NCBI GenBank assembly: GCA_036733985.1
Contig: DAIMZM010000064.1
Span: 1-14,185 of the forward strand
Direction: 5' to 3'
DNA: 14,185 nucleotides
Origin: DAIMZM01 sp036733985
GTDB taxonomy: Bacteria; Bacillota; Dehalobacteriia; UBA4068
Each line of letters begins with the position of its first letter. Position 1 is the stretch's first letter. The notes under the pieces were generated by a model that was not told where the DNA came from, ran no database searches, and saw nothing but the letters and a program-made list of their open reading frames with translations. This document shows, one piece after another, positions 7,068 to 13,961 of the stretch. The translations under genes were made by a program, and so were the position numbers.

Positions 7068-7619
7068 ATGCTGAAGCAATTACTGGATGTATTTCTGCTG
7101 TTTTGCCGGATCAGCGTCGCGGCCTTTGGCGGCGGTTATGCGGTATTGCCGCTGTTCCAGAAAGAAATGGTGGATCAGCGGGGCTGGCTCACCGAAGCGG
7201 AGCTGGCGGATTATTACGCCCTGGGCCAATGCCTGCCCGGCATGATCCTCACCAATATGGCCGTGCTGATCATCCGCCCCCGCTTAGGCCGGGCAGCGGC
7301 TTTGGCCGCAGCCTTAGGCGTATTGACCTCGTCTTTGCTGATCATCCTGCTCATTGCCAGCCTGCTGAGGAATTTTGCCCATTTGCCCCTGGTGCAGCAG
7401 GCCCTGGCCGGCATCCGCTGCGCCGTGGCCGCCCTGGTGGTCTGGACAGCCTGGCGGCTGGTCAGAACCGGCGTCAAGGACTTGGCCACCGCTGTTTTGT
7501 TTGCGGCAGCCCTGATGCTGCTGCTCTTTGACTGGCTCAACCCGCTGCTGATCATTCTGGGGGCGGCCGCTGCCGGGCTGCTTTTGGCAGCCTGGCGGAG
7601 CAGGAGGGCCAAGCCGTGA
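7068..7619 (+). CDS. chrA: Short CHR-domain chromate transporter, first half
   Basis: A 183-residue membrane protein with one CHR domain and about five to six hydrophobic segments. The family signature FGGGYAVLPLFQKEMVDQRGWL is near residues 20-41. The usual PGP motif appears as LPGMI (about 56-60), a variant seen in the N-terminal member of paired short CHR proteins. Short CHR proteins usually occur as adjacent pairs that together equal one long two-domain ChrA, with the halves in opposite membrane orientation. The next gene supplies the partner and overlaps by 4 bp. Known ChrA proteins export chromate; the anion moved by this anaerobe's pair is inferred only. Confidence 0.88.
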   Translation: MLKQLLDVFLLFCRISVAAFGGGYAVLPLFQKEMVDQRGWLTEAELADYYALGQCLPGMILTNMAVLIIRPRLGRAAALAAALGVLTSSLLIILLIASLLRNFAHLPLVQQALAGIRCAVAALVVWTAWRLVRTGVKDLATAVLFAAALMLLLFDWLNPLLIILGAAAAGLLLAAWRSRRAKP

Positions 7620-8164
7620 TTTTTCTGCAATTGGCCTTTGAATTCCTGAAAATCGGTTTGTTCGCCATTGGCGGCGGCCTGGCCGTGCTGCCCTTCCTCC
7701 ATGACCTGGTTGGCCAATACGGCTGGTTTACCCTGGCTGAGCTGGCGGATATGGTGGCGGTGGCGGAAAGCGTTCCCGGGCCCATCGGCCTGAACCTGGC
7801 CATTTATGCCGGTTATCAGGCGGCAGGCGTCCCCGGGGGACTGGTGGCCGCTGTTTCCCTGATGCTGCCCTCCTTTCTCCTGGCCCTGCTGGCCGCCGGT
7901 TTTTTAGCCCGGTTCAGCAAGAGCCGGCTGCTGGCGGAGATGTTCACCGGCCTCAGGCCAGCCGTGGCCGGCCTGATTTTCGCCATCAGCCTGAGCCTGG
8001 TCAGCCTGGCCGTCTGTACCAATGCCGGCGCTTTCCCCGCCAATCTTTCCCTGAAAGAGCTGTTCTTATTTCTAGCCATGCTGCCCGCCGTCTTCATCCT
8101 GAAAAAGCATCCGGTCATCTATGTGGCTGCCGGGGCTGTGATCGGTATAATCCTGAAATTTTAG
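7616..8164 (+). CDS. chrA: Short CHR-domain chromate transporter, second half
   Basis: A 182-residue membrane protein, the partner of the preceding CHR protein. It keeps FAIGGGLAVLPFL near residue 16 and an intact VPGPIG motif near 53-58, followed by the GYQAAGVPG turn and further membrane segments. It begins with GTG inside the GTGA overlap with the upstream stop codon, and AGGAGGG lies 8 nt before it, so the two halves are likely translated in a coupled way in equal amounts. No terminator is seen between its stop and the next gene at 8221, so readthrough is possible. Confidence 0.88.
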   Translation: MIFLQLAFEFLKIGLFAIGGGLAVLPFLHDLVGQYGWFTLAELADMVAVAESVPGPIGLNLAIYAGYQAAGVPGGLVAAVSLMLPSFLLALLAAGFLARFSKSRLLAEMFTGLRPAVAGLIFAISLSLVSLAVCTNAGAFPANLSLKELFLFLAMLPAVFILKKHPVIYVAAGAVIGIILKF

Positions 8165-8220
8165 CAAAGGGCGGCTTTTGATTTACCCCAGGGTTTAATA
8201 TTTATCGGGAGGTTTGTTTA

Positions 8221-9396
8221 ATGGACTTATTCGCAAAGCTGGTTAATCCGCCGCTGGTCAAGATCGCCAAGGACGCCGGGGTCTACCCCTATTTCCGGGA
8301 ACTGGAATCCCGCCAGGACACAGAAGTGGTGATGGAGGGCCAACGCCGGATCATGCTGGGCTCCAACAATTATTTGGGTCTAACGGTGCAGCCGGAAGTC
8401 ATTGCCGCTGCCCATCAGGCCCTGGAGGACTACGGCACCGGCTGCTCCGGTTCCCGCTTTTTAAACGGCACCCTGGACCTGCATCTTATGCTGGAGCAGG
8501 AGCTGGCGGAATTCGTGGGCAAAGAGCGGGCCATCACCATGTCCACCGGTTATCAGACCAATGTGGGGGCCATCGGCTCCTTGCTGGGGCGGCATGATTA
8601 CGCCGTCTCGGATATGGAGAACCATGCCAGCATTTATGACGGGATCAAAATCAGTTATGCCACCCGGCTCCGTTATAAACATAATGACATGGATGATCTG
8701 GAAAAGAAGCTGCAAAGCGTCCCGGCGGAAGCGGGCATCCTGATCATTACCGACGGCGTCTTTTCCATGAGCGGCGATATCTGCAATCTGCCGGACATCG
8801 TGGAACTGGCCCGGAAATACCAGGCCCGGATCATGCTGGACGACGCCCATGGCCTGGGCGTGCTGGGGCCGGGAGGCCGGGGCACGGCCGCCGCCTTCGG
8901 CCTCACCGACCAGGTGGATGTGATCATGAGCACCTTCAGCAAATCCCTGGCTTCCCTGGGCGGCTTTGTGGCGGCCAGCGCCGAGGTGATCGGCTATATG
9001 GCCCATACCGCCCGCTCCTATATGTTCTCCGCTTCCATCCCGCCCTCCAGCGCCGCCGCGGCCCTGGCTGCGCTGCGCTATATCAAGGCCCATCCAGAAC
9101 TGCCCCAGCGCCTGCTGCAGCTAGGGGACTATCTACGGGAGAGCCTGCGGGACAGGCAGATCCCGATCCGGGAAAGCCGTACCCCCATCGTGCCCATTTT
9201 TACTTACGACGCCATGCGCACCCTGCAGCTGAACAAGCGGATCTATGAGCAAGGGCTGTACGTCAACTGCGTGCTGCCGCCGGCCACCGCCCCGGATCAA
9301 TGCCTGCTCCGCTGCAGCCTGATGGCTTCCCATACCGAGGCCCTGATCGACGAGGCGGTGGAGATCATCCACCAGGTGCTGCAGGAACTGCCCTGA
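8221..9396 (+). CDS. Alpha-oxoamine synthase family PLP enzyme, serine palmitoyltransferase-like
   Basis: A 391-residue fold-type I PLP enzyme of the family that condenses an amino acid with an acyl thioester and releases CO2 (BioF, KBL, HemA, SPT). The key residues are present: H135 in the NHASIYDG motif, which stacks on PLP; D207 and H210 in DDAHGLGVLG; the Schiff-base lysine K241 in STFSKSLASLGGF; and R364 in CLLRCS for the substrate carboxylate. The N-terminal stretch GVYPYFRELE, the GSNNYLGL block and TFSKSxASLGG recall bacterial serine palmitoyltransferases more than BioF (TLGKALG) or KBL. A GGGAGG lies 8 nt before the ATG. The next gene, 38 bp on, is an SDR that could reduce a 3-keto product. 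Glycine C-acetyltransferase or BioF remain possible; family membership is certain, substrate is not. Confidence 0.8.
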   Translation: MDLFAKLVNPPLVKIAKDAGVYPYFRELESRQDTEVVMEGQRRIMLGSNNYLGLTVQPEVIAAAHQALEDYGTGCSGSRFLNGTLDLHLMLEQELAEFVGKERAITMSTGYQTNVGAIGSLLGRHDYAVSDMENHASIYDGIKISYATRLRYKHNDMDDLEKKLQSVPAEAGILIITDGVFSMSGDICNLPDIVELARKYQARIMLDDAHGLGVLGPGGRGTAAAFGLTDQVDVIMSTFSKSLASLGGFVAASAEVIGYMAHTARSYMFSASIPPSSAAAALAALRYIKAHPELPQRLLQLGDYLRESLRDRQIPIRESRTPIVPIFTYDAMRTLQLNKRIYEQGLYVNCVLPPATAPDQCLLRCSLMASHTEALIDEAVEIIHQVLQELP

Positions 9397-9434
9397 GCGG
9401 CAGGGATAAACTTTCCGCAAAGGGGCGATGCTAG

Positions 9435-10223
9435 ATGACAAAAGTGATCGTACTGACCGGCGGCAGCTCCGGGATTGGCCAGGCGGCGGCCAAGCTCCTG
9501 GCTGAACAGGGAAACCTGGTCTATGAGCTTTCCCGCAGCGGCAAGGACGGGGAGAATATCCGCCATCTCACCGTGGATCTGGCTGAGGAAGCGGAGATTG
9601 CCCGGGCTTTCGCCCGCATCGGCCAGGAAGCCGGGCATATCGATGTGCTGATCAATAACGCGGCGATGGGCATTGCCGGCCCGGTGGAGCTGACCGGCAG
9701 CCCAGAGGCCCGTTACCTTTTTGATATTAACTTTTTCGGCGTTTTTTTATGCGCCAAGTATGCCCTGCCCTGGCTGCGGGCCGGCGGCAGCGGCGCCAGG
9801 ATCATCAATATCAGCTCGGTGGCGGCGGTTTTCGCCCTGCCTTACCAGGCTTTCTATTCCGCGGCCAAGGCTGCGGTCAGCTCCCTGACCTTGAGCTTAG
9901 GCAATGAGCTCCAGGGCTTCGGCATCCAAGTGGCGGCGCTGCTGCCAGGAGATGTGCGCACCGGCTTCACCGCTGTCCGGCGCAAGGTTGGCAGCGGCGA
10001 CAGCCGTTATCCCGGTGTGGAGAAGGCGGTGGACATCATGGAGCGGGACGAGACCGGGGGCGTGGCCCCGGAGATCCTGGCGGCCCGCATCGTCCAACTG
10101 GTGGGGAAAAAGCGGCTGAAGCCCTTCTATTGCTGCGGCTTCAAGTACCAGTTCTTCCTTTTCCTGGGCCGCGTCCTTCCGGCGTCCCTGGCCAATGCCA
10201 TTGTCCGGAAAATGTATAGCTGA
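9435..10223 (+). CDS. Short-chain dehydrogenase/reductase, candidate 3-ketosphinganine reductase-like
   Basis: A 262-residue classical SDR. The cofactor loop TGGSSGIG is at 8-15 and NNAAMG at 74-79. The catalytic residues are N99, S128, Y141 and K145 (YSAAK). After the Rossmann domain the C-terminal 35 residues are hydrophobic and aromatic-rich (FKYQFFLFLGRVLPASLANAIV), recalling membrane-associated SDRs such as 3-ketodihydrosphingosine reductases. This points to a lipid-like substrate at the membrane. The gene follows the SPT-like enzyme on the same strand with a 38-bp gap. It could instead be a generic oxidoreductase. A short GC hairpin (10219-10250) overlaps its stop codon without a T-run, so transcription may continue into ftsY. 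Confidence 0.78.
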   Translation: MTKVIVLTGGSSGIGQAAAKLLAEQGNLVYELSRSGKDGENIRHLTVDLAEEAEIARAFARIGQEAGHIDVLINNAAMGIAGPVELTGSPEARYLFDINFFGVFLCAKYALPWLRAGGSGARIINISSVAAVFALPYQAFYSAAKAAVSSLTLSLGNELQGFGIQVAALLPGDVRTGFTAVRRKVGSGDSRYPGVEKAVDIMERDETGGVAPEILAARIVQLVGKKRLKPFYCCGFKYQFFLFLGRVLPASLANAIVRKMYS

Positions 10224-10283
10224 GCCGCGCTTTGGCGCTAGGCGCTCAGCCTTAATCACAATGAATCAGGAGCAGAGCAAAGG

Positions 10284-11195
10284 ATGGGTATATTCAGCAG
10301 ATTGGCGGCTGGTTTGGCCAAAACCCGGGGGAATTTCAGCAGCGGCTTGAAAGCTGTTTTCCAGGGCCGGGTGGATGAGGAATTTTTTGAGGAGCTGGAA
10401 GAAGCCCTGATCCTGGCGGATGTGGGCGTGGCCGCCTCCCTCAGCCTCACCCAGGCCTTAAGGCAGCAGGCCCGCTCGGAGCATATCCGGGAGCGGGAAC
10501 AGCTGTGGCAGGCCCTGTCCCGGGAAATCGAAAAAATCCTCAGCCAAAGCCAGGGCGGCATTGCCCTGGAAAAGGACCGGCTGAACATTTTGCTGCTGAC
10601 CGGGGTGAACGGCGCGGGCAAGACCACCACCATCGGCAAGCTGGCCGCCCGCTACCGGAACGAGGGCTGCCGGGTGCTGCTGGCGGCTGCCGACACCTAC
10701 CGGGCCGCCGCGGCGGAGCAGCTCCAGGGCTGGGCCGACCGCACCGCTACGCCCCTGATCCGCCAGGCCGAGGGCGCGGATCCGGCGGCGGTGGTTTTCG
10801 ACGCCATTGCCGCGGCCAAAGCCCGGAACGCGGATTTGCTGATCGTGGATACGGCGGGCCGGCTGCAGAACAAGACCAATCTGATGAACGAGCTGTCAAA
10901 AATCGGCCGCATCATCCACCGGGAAGCGCCTGAAGCCGCCCTCCAGAACCTGCTGGTCATTGACGGCGGCGTGGGCCAGAACGCGGTGAGCCAGGCCAAA
11001 CAATTCGGGGAAGCCCTGCGGCTGGACGGGCTGATCATCACCAAGCTGGACGGCACGGCCAAAGGCGGCGCGCTGATCGGCGTGGTGGCGGAAACCGGCC
11101 TGCCGGTGCGGCTGATCGGCGTAGGCGAGACAGTGGCGGATCTCCGGGATTTCGACGCGGCGGATTTCACCAGAGCCCTGTTCAGCGAGGAATAA
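10284..11195 (+). CDS. ftsY: Signal recognition particle receptor GTPase FtsY
   Basis: A 303-residue SRP receptor that docks ribosome-SRP complexes to the membrane for co-translational insertion. The N domain covers about 1-95, without a long acidic A domain, as is common in Bacillota. GTPase motifs follow: G1 GVNGAGKTT (107-115), the insertion-box DTYRAAAAEQL (137-147), G3 DTAGR (189-193), G4 TKLD (253-256) and G5 GVGE (279-282), with TKLDGTAKGG typical of FtsY. One oddity is the DA(S/T)TGQNA motif, which here reads DGGVGQNA (227-234), replacing a well conserved Thr by Val. AGGAG lies about 11 nt before the ATG. fosX follows 5 nt after the stop. smc and ffh, frequent ftsY neighbours, are not adjacent. 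Confidence 0.95.
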   Translation: MGIFSRLAAGLAKTRGNFSSGLKAVFQGRVDEEFFEELEEALILADVGVAASLSLTQALRQQARSEHIREREQLWQALSREIEKILSQSQGGIALEKDRLNILLLTGVNGAGKTTTIGKLAARYRNEGCRVLLAAADTYRAAAAEQLQGWADRTATPLIRQAEGADPAAVVFDAIAAAKARNADLLIVDTAGRLQNKTNLMNELSKIGRIIHREAPEAALQNLLVIDGGVGQNAVSQAKQFGEALRLDGLIITKLDGTAKGGALIGVVAETGLPVRLIGVGETVADLRDFDAADFTRALFSEE

Positions 11196-11200
11196 GCGGC

Positions 11201-11620
11201 ATGATCCTGGGCCTAAGCCATATCACCTTCATCGTTAAGGATTTGCAGCGGGCCAGCCTGTTCTGGCGGCAGATTTTTGACGCTCAAGAGGTCTATGACA
11301 GCGGCGGTCAGTACTTTTCTCTGGCCCGGGAAAAATTTTTAACGGTTGGCGGCATCTGGATATGCCTGATGGCGGGCGATCCCAGAGAGGAGCGCTCCTA
11401 TGACCATATTGCTTTTCAGATTGCCGAAGAGGCGTTGGAAGCGTATCTATCCCGGATCCGGCAGGCAGGGGCGGACATAAAAGAAGCCCGCCGCCGATTA
11501 GCGGGAGAAGGCCGGTCAGTCTATTTTTATGATTTCGACGGCCATTTGTTTGAGCTCCATACCGGCGCTTTGGCGCAGCGGCTGGAATGCTACCGGCAAT
11601 ACTGCCTCCCCGGACAATAA
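11201..11620 (+). CDS. fosX: Fosfomycin resistance hydrolase FosX
   Basis: A 139-residue vicinal-oxygen-chelate protein. Its sequence follows the FosX family from end to end: SHITFIVKDL at the start, YDSGGQYFSL, WICLMAGDP, ERSYDHIAFQI, GEGRSVYFYDFDGHLFELHTG. The Mn(II) ligands known for FosX align at H7, H69 and E118, and the general base that activates water aligns at E44, which separates FosX (epoxide hydrolysis) from FosA and FosB (glutathione or bacillithiol transfer). It probably opens the fosfomycin epoxide with water. It starts 5 nt after ftsY, with GAGGAA inside the ftsY end as the likely ribosome binding site, so it should be co-expressed with ftsY. Its bases look slightly more AT-rich than ftsY. 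Substrate is inferred from homology. Confidence 0.87.
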   Translation: MILGLSHITFIVKDLQRASLFWRQIFDAQEVYDSGGQYFSLAREKFLTVGGIWICLMAGDPREERSYDHIAFQIAEEALEAYLSRIRQAGADIKEARRRLAGEGRSVYFYDFDGHLFELHTGALAQRLECYRQYCLPGQ

Positions 11621-11633
11621 GCGAATATTAGAT

Positions 11634-11678
11634 AAAAAAGATGCAGCTGCCCGCCAAGGGGAAGCTGCATCTTTTTTT
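11634..11678. terminator. Shared terminator between fosX and the convergent MFS gene
   Basis: A 15-bp perfect stem (11634-11648 with 11663-11677) encloses a 14-nt loop and ends in seven T on the plus strand; the A-run on the left gives a T-run on the minus strand. It can end both the fosX transcript and the MFS transcript, whose stop is at 11712. Confidence 0.9.
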
Positions 11679-11711
11679 GCCGCGGCTTAAACCGGGCGCT
11701 CCCCGCAAGCC

Positions 11712-12959
11712 TTAGGAAGCGTTTGCGGCGGCGGCTTTTTCCGCTTCCAGCCGGATCTTGGCGTCCACGGAAGTGGGCATTTCCGGCAGCAGCAGGATGG
11801 TGATGCCGGCCAGCAGGGCAAAGACGCCGCTTAAGATGTAAATGCCAAAGTAGATATTGCCGGGGAGCAGGCTCTGGGAAATCGGCGCGATGATATAGCC
11901 GGCTACGATCCAAGCCCCCACGTTCTGGAAGGTGCTCTGGATGCCGCCCACCGCTCCCAGGTTCCGGGGATCGATATTGGGCAGCAGCGCCGGGATGGTT
12001 TTGCCCATGGCCAGCATCGCCCCGAGGAACAGGCCCATGAAGAAGAACAGCCCCAGGGTGGCCGCGCCGAAGGGCAGCACGAAGATGAGGGCCATGGTCA
12101 GGCATTGGGCCAGGCAGAGGATGAACATGACCGGCCGCAGCTTTTTGCATTTGGCGATCAGCATGGGCATCACCACCGAGCCCAGGGCCACGAAGACGGC
12201 GGAGGAGGCGGAGATGCTGGAAGCCACGCCGATATTGCCGGAGCCGTATTCGGCCAGGCCGGCGTTCATATAGGTCTGGGCCGTGGTGGAGCAGCCGAAG
12301 ATGAAGAAAATCATCACCGAGATCAGCCAGACATTCTTATCCTTCATCACCGCGCCCATTTGCTTGGCAACGGAGCCTTCCCCGCTTTTCTCCCCAGCCG
12401 GATGGGTTTGATAGAGCAGCAGCCAGATCAGCAGCGTGGCGATGGCGGCGTAAAAACAGACCATAAAACCGGCGGAGGAGGTGGCGAAGCTGGGGCCGAT
12501 TTTCAAGGCCAGGCCTGCCCCCAGCGCGGCGCCGCAGACATAAATACCCATGGCGGAACCCATGGCCCGGCCGGGGAACCACAGCCGGATGATCTTGGTG
12601 GAGGTGGAATTCAGCGTGGCCAGGGCAAAGCCCATCACCAGGCTGGAAATGTTGAGGGCGATAAAATCAGCGGCAAAAGCCCGCCACAGCGCGCCGGCCA
12701 TAAAGATGATCAGGCCGATGACCATCAGCTTTTTCGTGCCGTAGCGGTCGCCCAAGGAGCCGCAGGGGATGCCGAACAAGACGCCGGCCAGGAAAGGCAT
12801 ATTGCAGACAATACCGAACTGTGCGGGGGTAAAGCCGTATTCAGGCATGATGACAGTAGCCAGACCAGGGGTTATGATAACGGAAAACTGGAGAATACTC
12901 ATGACGGCAAACAGCACAACGAGAATCAACCACCGTTTTGGGTATAATTGTTCTTCCAT
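11712..12959 (-). CDS. MFS transporter
   Basis: A 415-residue major facilitator superfamily carrier with about 12 membrane segments and a hydrophilic loop near residues 190-215 in the middle. The loop 2-3 signature GSLGDRYGTKK (67-77) is present, followed by the second-half fold, and a charged Ala/Glu-rich tail ends the protein. A longer reading with TTG three codons upstream is possible, but the ATG at 12959 is preferred because AAAGGGG lies 10 nt before it and only 1 nt before the TTG. The substrate cannot be told; the pattern is compatible with organic-anion or cyanate/nitrate-like porters. It lies downstream of an SDR gene on the same strand across a hairpin-rich 149-bp spacer, and another MFS gene lies beyond that. 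Confidence 0.88.
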   Translation of the reverse strand: MEEQLYPKRWLILVVLFAVMSILQFSVIITPGLATVIMPEYGFTPAQFGIVCNMPFLAGVLFGIPCGSLGDRYGTKKLMVIGLIIFMAGALWRAFAADFIALNISSLVMGFALATLNSTSTKIIRLWFPGRAMGSAMGIYVCGAALGAGLALKIGPSFATSSAGFMVCFYAAIATLLIWLLLYQTHPAGEKSGEGSVAKQMGAVMKDKNVWLISVMIFFIFGCSTTAQTYMNAGLAEYGSGNIGVASSISASSAVFVALGSVVMPMLIAKCKKLRPVMFILCLAQCLTMALIFVLPFGAATLGLFFFMGLFLGAMLAMGKTIPALLPNIDPRNLGAVGGIQSTFQNVGAWIVAGYIIAPISQSLLPGNIYFGIYILSGVFALLAGITILLLPEMPTSVDAKIRLEAEKAAAANAS

Positions 12960-12991
12960 GCTTTTCAATCCCCTTTCAATTTTTAAGGCGA

Positions 12992-13088
12992 GCCGGGGCG
13001 CCTAGCCGCCCCCGGCATTTCACCGAACAGCCTGTTCGGGAAACCCGACAGTCCCCGGGCAGCGGGGCCCGGCGAAGCCAAGCCCCGC
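12992..13088. repeat. Cluster of GC-rich inverted repeats in the SDR-MFS spacer
   Basis: Three stem-loops fill the spacer: 12992-13016 (9 bp with a one-base bulge, core GGGGCG/CGCCCC), 13023-13039 (CCGAACA/TGTTCGG, 3-nt loop) and 13062-13088 (GCGGGGC/GCCCCGC enclosing a GGC-GAA-GCC mini-hairpin). TGTTCGGG of the second can instead pair with CCCGA-CA to the right (13033-13050). No T-run follows on the minus strand, so these are not standard terminators. The rest of 12960-13108 holds no gene. Confidence 0.6.
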
Positions 13089-13108
13089 TCTATGCAAAAA
13101 CAGCGGCT

Positions 13109-13873
13109 CTAGCCCATCATGCAAGCGCCGCCGTCAATGACGAAATGCGCGCCGGTCACCCAGGAGGCTTCATCAGAGCAGAGATAGGTGGCGGCGTAGG
13201 CAATATCAATGGGCTGGCCCAGCCGGCCGATAGAGCAGACGTTCTTGCACATGGCCGCCTGGATTTCCGGGCTGTTTTTCACTTCCAGGGGCGTCATATT
13301 GGTGTCTACAGGGCCGGGGCAGATCACATTCAGGCGGATGCCCTGGGGCGAGAACTCCCGGGTCAGGTTGCGGGTCATCAGATCCACGGCGGCTTTGAAA
13401 GCGCCGTAGAAATAGGCGTTGGTCTCCGGCTTGATCGAGGAGATGGAAGCGATGTTCACCACCGAACACTGTTCCGGGTTTTCCAGCATTACCGGCAAAA
13501 AGGCCTGCATGGTCCAGATATAAGCGCGGAAATTGGTTTCGCTGATCTTATCATAGTCCCCGTCGGTATGGTCCAGGAAAGGCTTATGCACCAGGATGCC
13601 GGCGCAGTTGGCCAGGGTGGTCACCGTACCGTAGGTGTCCAGGGTGACCTGCTTTAAGTTCTCCACATCCTCTTTTTGCCGCAGATTGGTGGAAACAAAG
13701 ATACCCTGGCCGCCTTTGGCCTTGATAGCGTCAATGGTTTTCTGGCCATTGGCCGCGTCGAAATCCGCGCCAACCACCCTGGCGCCTTCCGCGGCGAACA
13801 TTTCCGCGATGGCTTTGCCGATGCCGGAAGCAATGCCGGTCACCACGGCGATTTTGCCTTGCATTCTGTCCAT
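13109..13873 (-). CDS. SDR family NAD(P)-dependent dehydrogenase
   Basis: A 254-residue classical SDR of the FabG / glucose-1-dehydrogenase-like type. TGIASGIG (12-19) binds the cofactor, with an acidic D37/D39 region after strand 2 that favours NAD(H). The usual NNAG is NCAG (89-92). Catalytic residues align at N114, S143, Y156 and K160 (YGAFK). PGPVDTNM (186-193) and the C-terminal VIDGGACMMG complete the fold. The ATG is well supported by AAGGAGGT about 6 nt upstream. It is flanked on the same strand by two MFS carriers, which suggests oxidation or reduction of an imported small hydroxy or keto compound. The substrate is not identifiable; a role in fatty-acid elongation is less likely because no fab genes are near. 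Confidence 0.88.
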   Translation of the reverse strand: MDRMQGKIAVVTGIASGIGKAIAEMFAAEGARVVGADFDAANGQKTIDAIKAKGGQGIFVSTNLRQKEDVENLKQVTLDTYGTVTTLANCAGILVHKPFLDHTDGDYDKISETNFRAYIWTMQAFLPVMLENPEQCSVVNIASISSIKPETNAYFYGAFKAAVDLMTRNLTREFSPQGIRLNVICPGPVDTNMTPLEVKNSPEIQAAMCKNVCSIGRLGQPIDIAYAATYLCSDEASWVTGAHFVIDGGACMMG

Positions 13874-13898
13874 GAAAATACCTCCTTAAATCTTAATT

Positions 13899-13928
13899 GA
13901 TAAACCTGAGTGCCAGATGCTATGTCAA
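13899..13928 (-). promoter_or_regulatory. Possible promoter of the SDR gene
   Basis: On the minus strand a perfect TTGACA (13923-13928) is followed after 18 nt by TTTATC (13899-13904), a weak -10. It lies between the upstream MFS stop and the SDR ribosome binding site, and no terminator is visible between the two genes, so readthrough from upstream is also possible. Confidence 0.45.
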
Positions 13929-13961
13929 TGCTTGAAGAACGGGGTTTCAGCACCGCCCGGC

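Noticed and set aside
8221..9396. Annotation as BioF, linked to the nearby bioY
   Set aside because: bioY is 2 kb away on the other strand with its own promoter, no other biotin synthesis gene is present, and the lysine motif TFSKSLASLGG fits SPT-like enzymes better.
10219..10250. Hairpin between the SDR and ftsY as a terminator
   Set aside because: GCTGAGC/GCTCAGC pairs, but the stem overlaps the stop codon, the loop is long and no T-run follows.
12105..12947. A 280-codon plus-strand frame opposite the MFS gene
   Set aside because: Extremely Gly/His/Asp/Gln-rich translation, the shadow of membrane-helix codons on the other strand.
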